The notes under the pieces are model-generated. The model ran no database searches and was not told where the DNA came from. It worked only from the letters and a program-made list of their open reading frames with translations. 15,581 nt of DNA from Saksenaea vasiformis B4078 (lineage: Eukaryota; Mucoromycota; Mucoromycetes; Mucorales; Saksenaeaceae): contig JNDT01001722.1 in assembly GCA_000697055.1 (NCBI GenBank), positions 1 through 15,581 on the forward strand, read 5' to 3'. The position numbers were made by a program, and so were the translations under genes. Positions 8,373 through 15,581 of the stretch are shown piece after piece (positions within the stretch are counted from its first letter, which is position 1; every line of letters begins with the position of its first letter).

Positions 8373-8673
8373 CTTGAAGTCGAACAGCAGGACTTCCTGA
8401 ATGAGAGCCACAAACGTTTGCTATTTAGTGACGATGAACACCACGCTTTAGCTGGACCCTTTGGAAAAGTCGCCTTTTTTGCCATTAATTGGATACGGCA
8501 AGAGCTGAATGATGCGTGGGACAATCCCAAAAAGAGCAAAGAACGGGTGGTCTGCGAGTGCCGCACAAAGATCAATTATGGTCTTCCATGCCAACACACA
8601 TTACCCGCTGCTGGTGATGGTATTGTTGATATTGATAGCATTGCTCCAAGATGGAAACTGAATTCTGCCCAAG

Positions 8674-8718
8674 GTAAAAGACGTGTACAATGACTGCAAA
8701 TGATATTAATCGCATTAG
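8674..8718 (+). other. MULE gene intron 3 (45 bp)
   Basis: GTAAAA...GCATTAG, phase 1. Its removal joins NSAQG to LIDAFQWTP and eliminates the TGA at 8691-8693 just after the SWIM finger. Confidence 0.6.
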
Positions 8719-9160
8719 GTTTGATAGATGCTTTCCAATGGACACCTTTCAGATCTATATCTAGCTGCGAACTTGAGCAGCAAGCTATTTGTCTTCTCCA
8801 AAGAATACAAAATTTACTGGAAGACAGTCAGAGTGACCAGCAGAAGGCTAATATCATTTCCGAAGTGGAAAGTGCGTTGGATTCTATCGCAGCACTACAA
8901 GTAGAGAAGGTCAAAATCGCGTCTGTGGAAGCTACAAATGGCCGCCAGAACTCAACGAAGGGAAAACGAATTGCATCAAGCTTTGAAACGGAGGAAAAGT
9001 CCGTGCGAAAAATGGCAAAACTAAACAACGATGAACATATTGAGACCAGCGCTTACAGCGTTCGAAATCATCCTGAAAGTGATGATGCTGAGGAAATCTA
9101 TGTTCTTCATGGCAAGAGTGATTTAGAAGACAAGTACATTACAAGCGCCAAGCAAAGGAG

Positions 9161-9209
9161 GTAACATTCTGCCAATCCCGCCTACGTGAGTTTCTAACCT
9201 CAAAGATAG
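9161..9209 (+). other. MULE gene intron 4 (49 bp), links transposase to OTU part
   Basis: GTAACA...AAAGATAG with a clear TTCTAAC branch site, phase 2. It removes TAA 9162 and TGA 9187 and fuses KQRR to AKRNLAEDS. This makes the OTU domain the C-terminus of the transposase rather than a separate gene. Confidence 0.65.
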
Positions 9210-9909
9210 AGCAAAACGCAATCTCGCGGAAGATTCAAGCTTTTCTATCAACTCGGCAATCCCGAAAGAATGTTACCATGGGGTAATTAATGTTAAGCCA
9301 GATGGCTGGTGTGGCTTTCGCGTTTTAGCGCATCTGCTAAAAGGAAATCAGAAGGCGTTCATGGACGTCAAACGAGACATGTTGAAATGCTTAAACGAGA
9401 ACAGACAAGCATATAACAAGTACTTTTAGACAATGAGGGATCTCGAACATTTGCAGCAGGTGATCCAATATGGCATAGATACAGAACCAGCAACAGACGA
9501 TGAGCATCCACCTTGTATGGATACGCAATATTGGTTCTCTGCACCAGAATGCGTTCAGCTTGCTGCAGATACATACAGCGTCCCGATTGCTGTCTACTCT
9601 GATGATGAAACAAGGGATAGGGACCAGCAGTTGGTCTATCCACCATTACTTTATCTACCATTCCGGGGACCGCCCTCTTCCAAAAAGCCACTGCCGCTGG
9701 TTCTTCATCACGTCCATGGCAACCACTGGATTACCCTTGATTTACGGCGTGGTATGAAAATGAAATGGCCGATTATAGATAGATGCGTAAAGGAAGCATG
9801 CGAAAAGCTGGGTTATGGACAAAAAATCCGCAAAAGTATTTGGCGGTATCTAGATATAGAGAAAGATGCAAAGTTACATGCGCAAAATACTGTAACTAAA
9901 ATCGACTAG

Positions 9910-10186
9910 TATCCTACATTATGTATATAGTAAATTCTTATCATGACATTTGACACTTAAACGATGAAGCAAAAACTATCTTTCACGGTGATTGCGCTTG
10001 ATGCAGGGTTTTCCTTGGACTCATGGTATTGCAATTATATTTATGGACTTGGTCTTCCTTTAGCATGTCATTTGTATAAAATTGCGCAACAGATGAGAAT
10101 CAATTCTTTTTATAAACGTGAATAAAATTGTATGAAGTTATGCTCTAGCTACAAAACGTTTTTCATAACTAGCCTTTAGCTACAGA
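9910..10186 (+). other. MULE 3' flank with polyadenylation signal
   Basis: AT-rich non-coding DNA between the stop codon and the right terminal repeat. AATAAA is at 10121-10126, about 210 nt after the stop. Confidence 0.5.
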
Positions 10187-10413
10187 CACTCAGTTACGGA
10201 CACTCAGCCGTGGGCACTTAGTTATGGACACTCAGCCACACTTAGTTAGGGATACTCAGGCATGTGACCCCGTTATGGACACTCAGTGCTTCTGTTAGTA
10301 TTTTCCCACTCTGATCCATATGAGGAAACTGTGCTACCAATATTTAATACCGCCTTTGTTCCGGCACCTGAGTGTCCCTAAGCCGGACTACCTGAGTGTC
10401 CGTAGCAATTCCC
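10187..10413 (-). repeat. MULE right terminal inverted repeat
   Basis: The reverse complement of the left end. GGACACTCAG motifs start at 10198, 10226 and 10277, and outer opposite copies lie at 10368-10377 and 10392-10401. It includes a short segment near 10287-10296 that is absent from the left arm, and has fewer subterminal units. Confidence 0.9.
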
Positions 10414-10422
10414 CTTTTGAAG
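10414..10422. repeat. MULE target-site duplication, right (9 bp)
   Basis: CTTTTGAAG, identical to 6144-6152. Confidence 0.95.
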
Positions 10423-10613
10423 ATATGCAGTCAGAATTCCACATTGGTCGTGTACTCGCGGATAGTTGTGGCGATAGTAGACGTCATTCCGTGTGGAGAG
10501 TGTGGCATGCCTTGCAATTTCAATGCATCAGCGTATTCTTTCCACGTCTTGCGCTTTTCGGTGTTTTGTGTCCTTTCACTGGAAGAAAGGAAGTATGTAT
10601 GAAGAAATCGTAA
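10423..10613 (+). pseudogene. 3' part of the ORF split by the MULE
   Basis: Continues from 6152 as DMQSEFHIGRVLADSCG and ends GRKEVCMKKS with TAA at 10611-10613. With 6122-6152 it forms a 73-aa ORF, rich in Arg, Cys and aromatic residues, with no recognised domain. The opposite strand carries a rival reading frame (10431-10625) that looks at least as protein-like, so coding on this strand is uncertain. Confidence 0.3.
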
Positions 10614-11387
10614 ACGGGTTTGCATAAGAGACTCTTAGATATAAGAACTTTGCTCTATTTGAAATTCAAGATCATTCGCCAATGGACTGATTGCTATTCT
10701 TCCTAGGGAGGCGACCATAGCCTTGCTACGCCTTTGTGGATGTTTTGGGATAATGGAAGACATAGGAACAAAGTTCGATTTATTTCTCAAGCCTTGCCGG
10801 GAATATTGGGTTGATGTCAGTCTGACAATGAATGCCAGTTCAGATATAGCATTTGTAGTTTCACTCGCAACTTGATCAACGGTATCGTTGAATGTCTGCT
10901 TTGCGTTTTGTTCCAGGTCAGACCTCAAGATATACGACAGAGGTACGGTCGTTGTACGAATAAGCTGCACCGCAGCCAGTTCCCGTCGCTGCTTTTTCCT
11001 CTTTTTGTCTGACTGATGAAGATGTTTCACTGCGTGGTACACGTCGTCAAAGCAATCCAAAATATAATTTTTTCATGCGCTTGGGCCGCCGTCTTCTTGA
11101 CCAAGCCGTCCTCATAGTATATCGGCGGTAACGATTGCACCTGTTTCTTGTGTTGCTGTTTTTACTGCATTAGTCACTACACCGCGCGGCATGCGTGGTT
11201 TATTCAAGAGCTCTCTTTTTAGCGTCGTTCGTTCAAAATCAGATGCTGAAACTATCATCTGTTTCAAGCGAGCTTCAAATGACTGCAGAAGAACGCGTCG
11301 ACACAGCTCTCGTTCCAAATGTTGTACTTGCGATTGACGGTCGACCCTTGCGCGTGAGATGCTTCCTATTTCTGCGGCAAAGAACAT
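10431..11387 (-). pseudogene. Unrecognised decayed minus-strand gene
   Basis: One frame runs from an ATG at 11385-11387 to 10431 over 319 codons with only four stops: 11112, about 11070, 10635 and 10431. About 15 would be expected by chance. Segments include FFAAEIGSISRARVDRQSQV, a Lys/Arg-rich patch DKKRKKQRRELAAV and KTWKEYADALKLQGMPHS. Between 11112 and 11040 an alternative frame (YYEDGLVKKTAAQAHEKI) fills the gap, so two compensating indels are possible. A TATATATA at 11427-11434 lies 40 bp upstream of the ATG. No domain is recognised. The right MULE junction lies just past the last stop. Confidence 0.45.
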
Positions 11388-12151
11388 ATGGGAAGATAAG
11401 GAATATACGTCTCATGCGACACCACGTATATATACACTTGTTTATCAGAATACTTCATCACTCTTGCATCAAACCTGATGATTACCATAATTCCTCTCAC
11501 GGTCTTGTTTGGCACATGGAAGGCGAACATGACTCAAGAGGAAAGGTTCATACCATAAAAAGAAAACACGGCAAATAGCTATGTCGCAACAAGCACGCTG
11601 TAGGCCAGTCTTCTGAAAGTATAATAGAACCCCGTCCCTTTTGCAATAGTTTGATATTATTCTTATCGTTCAGTAACGTTCATTGTAAATATGGAAACCA
11701 AGGAATTGGGAAGGAAGGGTGGTGCCATTCAACACCTTTTCCAGTGTATAATGATCAGTTACAGTACTCCCTGGCTTGGCAAATTAAGCTGCGGAGTTAG
11801 GTTCATAGAGGGAGCTCAACTGGAGTACCCATCAGCGAAGTTTAGAAGCTGTTGGTGCAGGGAATCAAAGAAAACTATTGTTCAGGACAGAAAGATGAGA
11901 TAGAAGCGATCAATCGCCGCGGGACCTTCATGATTGATGTACTTTCCAAATGCGGAGGAATCAGAAGATAATAAAGGTGTTTACAACGAAGGTATCGGTT
12001 CATTGCCAGCAGCAGCAATTATTTTTTGCATGGGATGGAGAGTTGATTACTTGCTTGAAGAAATGCAGTAAAGCACACGTTTTTTGTTTTGCGCGTAGGA
12101 GAAGCAGTCAATCAGGTCCAAATTTGGATGGAAGACCTTAGCCATGTGTAC
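11388..12151. other. Unassigned stretch
   Basis: Only short, unconvincing open frames occur on either strand. TATATATA at 11427-11434 may serve the minus-strand pseudogene. A plus-strand stretch near 11945-12068 reads protein-like (YFPNAEESEDNKGVYNEG) but has no start, no recognised domain and stops close by. Confidence 0.4.
11427..11434 (-). promoter_or_regulatory. TATA-like box before the minus-strand ATG at 11387
   Basis: Palindromic TATATATA, 40 bp from the start codon. Confidence 0.25.
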
Positions 12152-12275
12152 AGAGACAGAGAGAAAGAGAGAAAGAGAGAAAGAGAGAGAGAAAGAGAGA
12201 AAGAGAGAGAGAAAGAGAGAAAGAGAGAAAGAGAGAAAGAGAGAAAGAGAGAGAGAAAGAGAGAAAGAGAGAAAG

Positions 12276-12308
<33 letters not shown>

Positions 12309-12309
12309 G
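12152..12309 (+). repeat. (GAAAGAGA)n purine microsatellite
   Basis: About 158 bp of almost pure A/G, built from GAAAGAGA and GA units. Long open frames across it on both strands are artefacts of the repeat. It begins exactly where the Helitron homology ends on the minus strand. Confidence 0.95.
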
Positions 12310-12310
12310 T

Positions 12311-13403
12311 GTTTCATCACCATCTAATAACGACGTAGTAACTTTGGAAGCGGCAGAGATATTGCAACGTTGAGGATCCCTGGTTCCATCTGCACGAATT
12401 ACCACATTTTTGAATCTCTGACCAAACGGACAGATTTCATGCATCATACGTTGCAAAGTCTTTAAATCTAACGATCTAACTGAGTAGAATTCGCATGTCC
12501 CACGCTAAGCTCATTGGCACTATCGTAGATGTATATATGTATATTTGAGCAAACGTGGGAGTATCCGAGTCGTTACGTGGCAACAGCACTCCAACGCGAT
12601 GATAGGTACTCCCATGAATGCGGAAATTGTACGCATTTGCAACTGAAGAATCGATGTTTGCACCCATTGAAGTGGAACTTAGAGTGGTATTGTATATACA
12701 CGAATTTTGGAATGTAGTTCTTGGAACAAAGCTCTTCTCCAACTGCATCATCTTCGCGCAAAGGCGGAAGTGTTACTTTGCCTTGAAGAGAGCATGTAGT
12801 GAATTTGGCAGTGGTTATACCACCTGCAGCGTGCTCTTCCGCCCACAATCGAGCATTGCAGAAGGTACACAACTTGTTCATTCTACCAAGAACATCACCA
12901 CCTGGAATATTATGCTCGCTGTGTCATGCAATATTCAGTAATGTCCATCGGGCTGCATCGAAATTCATAGATTCGTGAGGATGCTGCAACAGACAGCTGC
13001 AGTTTTGGCTTTAATAAATTTTACCTCGGAAAATAATAGATTACTTGAAGACGGTGTTGGCTGAACTCCTCTAAATAATGCGGTTACAGGAGCAATTGCG
13101 GGAGAGGGAGGACGAACGACAGGCATAGCGGCGGACGCTGTCGTTGGAGCAAGCACTGGCACCTGCGCTGGAGCGGCTGCAGGAGTAATCATACGAAGAG
13201 TAGAGCAAAGAATAGGTGCAGCTGCCAGTTGCCATTACTGAAGAAAGTACTAACGTGGGAGCAGGATCAGGAGCAGGAGTGGTCCTACGAGGATTGGAAG
13301 CAGCGGGCCGACATAAAGTGCTATTACGACATGGATCCAATGGACAATTCTTGCTACTACCACAATAGCGGGCAGGTGGGCCGCAGATGCTACAAATATG
13401 CAT
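12311..13403 (-). pseudogene. Helitron N-terminal region fossil
   Basis: In minus-strand order: a zinc-knuckle-like stretch HICSICGPPA...NCPLDP (13403-13340); a Pro/Ala-rich linker (to about 12965); LGRMNKLCTFCNARLWAEEH and GKVTLPPL (about 12900-12765); SSTSMGANID with FRIHGSTYHRVG and TFAQIYIY (about 12670-12530); IYDSANELS...QLDR (about 12540-12480); then LQRMMHEICPFGQRF and VVIRADGTRDPQRCN (about 12460-12360), ending GDE. This is the order seen N-terminal to the Rep/helicase of fungal and plant Helitron proteins. At least three frameshifts and several stops lie between the pieces. The Rep (HUH) and helicase parts are absent. I infer a dead, 3'-deleted Helitron. Confidence 0.8.
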
Positions 13404-13620
13404 GTTCTACGAGATCAGAAGAGAGAAGAAGAAACGAACGGAAGGCTGCAGAAAAGATTAGAGAGCTGAAAAAGAAGTTCCTTTCTTTGCCATTACTACT
13501 ACTACAGCAAAAGCCGGATGTGAGGTTAGCAAGCCAATCGAACATGTCGAATTAAGCTCAAATTAGCCGTTCTTCTCGAATTTTTTGTCGGAATACTTCA
13601 AAAATTTTAATAAAGAGTAG
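13404..13620. other. Gap between the Helitron fossil and the Mtf2-like gene
   Basis: No gene is assigned. On the minus strand TATTAAAA around 13606-13613 is a likely polyadenylation signal for the Mtf2-like gene. Plus-strand frames here are antisense to the Helitron remnant. Confidence 0.4.
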
Positions 13621-14656
13621 TTAAGATTTAAGAAGCCATTTGCTAACCAGTGCTTTCATAACATTCGCGGATCGTCGTGCATCTACACTCCATGTATTGT
13701 CTCGTTTTTCTTCCACCGCAAGTAAATCTCCTTCCACTTCTGATGCCACCATCTGAACGATACGTCTGGTATCTTGGTTATAGCTGATACCATGGCCCGA
13801 CATTTCTTCTATTAGATGCACCATGCCATACACGTCCCGCCACAGTTGCCATCGCAATAACAACATGGCATTGTATACCTCCACAGTACACCCAGCCACG
13901 TAGCTTTCCACGCTTCTTGTTTTTGCTTGCTCAAAGATTGCCAGTGCTAGATATGGATCGCCGAATCCCATCGCCGCCTGCTCAATCGACTTGGCCAGAA
14001 TACGTGAATAATATGGTGGATATGTGCCATTGACGTTGATCTCCTCTAGAACTTGTTTGAGCAGTTCATGACTGTCGTTGCTATCCACAATCGAATTGAT
14101 GGCATTCATTTCCTGATCTCGCAACGAAATATTGTTATCAACCACTCTCTCAGGATCCCATTGCACAGCAGAAGACGCATGCTGCCCATTTTGTGGCATT
14201 CCGTACACAGGACCCATAAGTGAACGTGGTAACGGCGCTGACTTCTTATACGGTTTTCTGTTTCTTATCACCATTTCCAGAAGGCGTTGTTCAATCATAG
14301 ATTCTGTTCGTCGCTTAGTAGGCGAAGATGCCTGAGGTGCAACACGAGGCTCTGCTGTGGTAGTTACTGCAGGTCGGTCAAACAAGCTATCGAGTAATTG
14401 CTTAAAGTCCCGTGTCTCCTCGGACGGGATGGGCGCAGGTTTGTAAGTTGGCTCCGGAAGATCCCAGAATTGTTTGGACGCTTCCTTGTCATGCGATGCT
14501 GTGGAATACAGTTGTCTGCTTTTTCTGGCTGTGCAACATGTCAAACCTAACAAAGTGGTAAACAAAAACGTACACAATAACTGTTTTATTACCCTGTAGT
14601 GTATTTTTCCTTGAACAAGTGGCGGTTCTATATAAGGTATACACTCGTGAAATCAT
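13621..14656 (-). CDS. Mtf2/Nam1-like mitochondrial expression factor, 329 aa
   Basis: The two predicted exons, 14656-14593 and 14546-13621, total 990 nt, which is exactly 329 codons plus stop. Exon 1 starts ATG at 14654-14656 and encodes a basic, hydroxylated presequence (MISRVYTLYRTATCSRK). It continues across the splice to LTCC and RQLYSTAS, a good mitochondrial targeting and cleavage region. The middle is charged and proline-rich. The C-terminal 130 residues (DPYLALAIFEQAK, ESYVAGCTVEVYNAMLLLRW, then GMVHLIEEMSGHGISYNQDT) resemble the Mtf2-like C-terminal domain of fungal proteins. Yeast Mtf2/Nam1 works with mitochondrial RNA polymerase in RNA processing and translation in the matrix. The family call rests on remembered patterns. 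The frame is fully intact, unlike its neighbours. Confidence 0.7.
14547..14592 (-). other. Intron of the Mtf2-like gene (46 bp)
   Basis: On the minus strand GTAATA...TTTGTTAG, phase 1. It joins ...NTLQG to LTCCTARK. Without it there is no in-frame ATG near the 5' end. Confidence 0.7.
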
Positions 14657-14872
14657 GTTTTTCAATGGACGAAAGTTCTATAGGGGCCTGCAGAATGTCT
14701 TCAAAGAAAAAGCCTTTAACATTTAACAGTCACGAGGACAGGTAACCAACTTTGGAACCGGACACCACACTGCAGTATTTTGCGCCAGTAACCAGAGCTT
14801 TTTTTGTGTTGCATGAACTCCGCCATTTGCAAAGAAAAGGGTGGTAGCAAACTCATCTTTTACTTCTTCGAC
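14657..14872. other. Divergent intergenic region
   Basis: It lies between the minus-strand Mtf2-like gene and the plus-strand transposase remnant. No strong TATA box is seen. An upstream in-frame ATG for the transposase lies at 14813. Confidence 0.4.
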
Positions 14873-15581
14873 ATGAACGCTCTACGTGAACAGATGGAGG
14901 CTGATGGCGTTCCATCGAATGTAAATGATGTCACCTCATTCGATGTTGATATGTCTGCGGATGATACACAAAACGAGCGGGCAGGACTGTCTCGTTCAAA
15001 TCCATCCGTTTTAACTGAAAGATGGCGGGAAGGAGGTAGTCATGTAGACGCCAACCTTATGCGAATGCGTACATCGGCAGAAGCCTCATTATTTGCTGGT
15101 GATAATAGAGATGAAAGCTTAACAGAATTTGTCCACTTTCAGAACAGGCCATGCGTGCAGCATGAGCATGAAGCTAGAACGAGAGGTTCATATGGAAAAT
15201 ACGCCCCATAGCAAATCGAAAAGCTGTTTGATTTGGTGATTGGAAAAGGACGAACAGCCAAGGAAGCATCGCTCATCACAGGTATAAATATCTCAACCAC
15301 TCAACGTTATATCAAAACGTACAACCGGGATGAAGAAGGATGTATACCCGGTGTTCAGAGAAGGCCTCGTACTAGATGTTATGATAAGCTGACTGGAACT
15401 CATTCCCAGTTTCTTGTAGATTACATAGATAAAGATCCGAATTCCATCCTGACTGACATGAAGAAAATCTTATGTGATACGTTTCAAGGGTTAACCATCT
15501 CATTATCAGCGTTGCATAGACATTTAGTCAGTAAATTCCGTAGAATTCTGAAAAAGCTGGAAAAGCTTTTTGCAACGAGGA
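14873..15581 (+). pseudogene. Tc1/IS630-type transposase, N-terminal part, with nonsense codon; runs off window
   Basis: ATG at 14873 (an alternative is 14813) starts an acidic N-terminal region, MNALREQMEADGVPSN and onward. TAG at 15209-15211 interrupts between YGKYAP and QIEKLFDLVI. A GAG-to-TAG change would explain it, because related proteins usually have a Glu-Gln there. After the stop the same frame stays open to the window end. It contains a helix-turn-helix (EKLFDLVIGKGRTAKEAS, then GINISTTQRYIKTYNRD), a linker (GVQRRPRTRCYDKL) and a second helical DNA-binding part (LTISLSALHRHLVSKF). This paired-HTH layout is that of Tc1/mariner-IS630 transposases. The DDE catalytic domain lies beyond the window, so activity cannot be judged apart from the stop. 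Confidence 0.7.

Larger units (their letters stand above)
6763..9909 (+). pseudogene. MULE transposase-OTU fusion gene (FAR1-DDE-SWIM-OTU), broken
   Basis: The predicted exons are 6763-8092, 8148-8322, 8373-8673, 8719-9160 and 9210-9909. They total 2,948 nt, and adding one lost base gives exactly 982 codons plus stop. The order is: FAR1-type zinc domain (IHCVHGGKYRNT to DHNHEL); DDE domain with VVIIDA (Asp 7411), FITDND (Asp 7611), LCGWH, then QRAEG (probable Glu 8230); SWIM finger CEC...CQH (8553-8597); OTU domain with DGWC (9301-9312, catalytic Asp and Cys) and HWITLDL (His 9724). Damage: a 1-nt loss at 7417-7418, just after the first catalytic Asp; TGA at 8314-8316; TAG at 9427-9429 inside the OTU domain. 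The transposase would cut element ends, and the OTU part would be a deubiquitinase-like protease. The start is the first ATG in the FAR1 frame. Confidence 0.85.
6153..10413 (+). mobile_element. Complete Mutator-like element (MULE), 4,261 bp
   Basis: Both ends begin GGGAATT(C/G)CTACGGACAC as inverted repeats, flanked by a perfect 9-bp duplication. The outer 85 bp of the two ends differ by one substitution and one single-T indel. Weaker similarity, with internal CTGAGTGTCC motifs, continues to about 200-230 bp. Inside is one plus-strand gene (6763-9909) for a MULE transposase fused to an OTU-type protease. Similar ends around a broken gene suggest a recent transposition, perhaps driven by a relative's transposase. 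Confidence 0.95.

Noticed and set aside
11195..11578. Plus-strand 127-codon frame
   Set aside because: Overlaps the better-supported minus-strand frame, with no domain or promoter in a convincing position.
11691..11903. VVPFN...YNDQL string in an alternative plus-strand frame, resembling a Helitron Rep motif
   Set aside because: A single short match on the strand opposite to the Helitron remnant, surrounded by stops.
12089..12373. Open frames coding Arg/Glu/Lys or Ser/Leu repeats
   Set aside because: They are produced by the GAAAGAGA microsatellite, which lacks stops in several frames on both strands.
13229..13555. Plus-strand 108-codon frame
   Set aside because: Antisense to the Helitron zinc-knuckle and linker. 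It starts inside that remnant and shows no domain.

Overview
The window reads as repeat-rich eukaryotic, most likely fungal, DNA. Introns inferred from reading frame are only 45-55 bp with GT...AG ends, one host gene looks like the fungal Mtf2/Nam1 mitochondrial family, and five kinds of transposable element sit in about 15 kb. An early-diverging fungus such as a Mucoromycota member is my best guess from the element types; that is inference.

Layout. 1-2122: the 3' part of an L1/Tad1-like LINE (plus strand, one nonsense codon). 2123-2290: remnant between two LINEs. 2296-4372: a second, more decayed LINE (minus strand), probably inserted in an unidentified minus-strand ORF whose other part lies at 4373-4605, with a 50-bp leader intron at 4619-4668. 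4928-5124: a 5'-truncated LINE 3' end with a perfect 14-bp target-site duplication. 5184-5883: a small inverted-repeat region with a TATA box and a 46-codon ORF.

6153-10413: the centrepiece, a complete 4,261-bp Mutator-like element (MULE). It has a 9-bp target-site duplication, near-identical long terminal inverted repeats filled with CTGAGTGTCC motifs, and one five-exon gene. That gene joins a FAR1-type zinc domain, a MULE DDE transposase, a SWIM zinc finger and an OTU cysteine protease. A 1-nt frameshift and two stops break it, although the terminal repeats are almost intact. The MULE split a pre-existing 73-codon ORF that lies downstream of promoter-like motifs.

10431-11387: an unrecognised decayed minus-strand reading frame. 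11388-12151: nothing assigned. 12152-12309: a GAAAGAGA microsatellite that abuts a Helitron N-terminal fossil (12311-13403, minus). 13621-14656: the one clearly intact host-type gene, a two-exon Mtf2/Nam1-like protein with a mitochondrial presequence (minus). 14873-15581: the N-terminal part of a Tc1/IS630-type transposase (plus) with a nonsense codon, running off the window.

The elements do not form a pathway. The region is a nested insertion landscape beside one housekeeping gene. The most notable system is the MULE with its transposase-protease fusion: internally dead, but with ends that look competent for mobilisation in trans.
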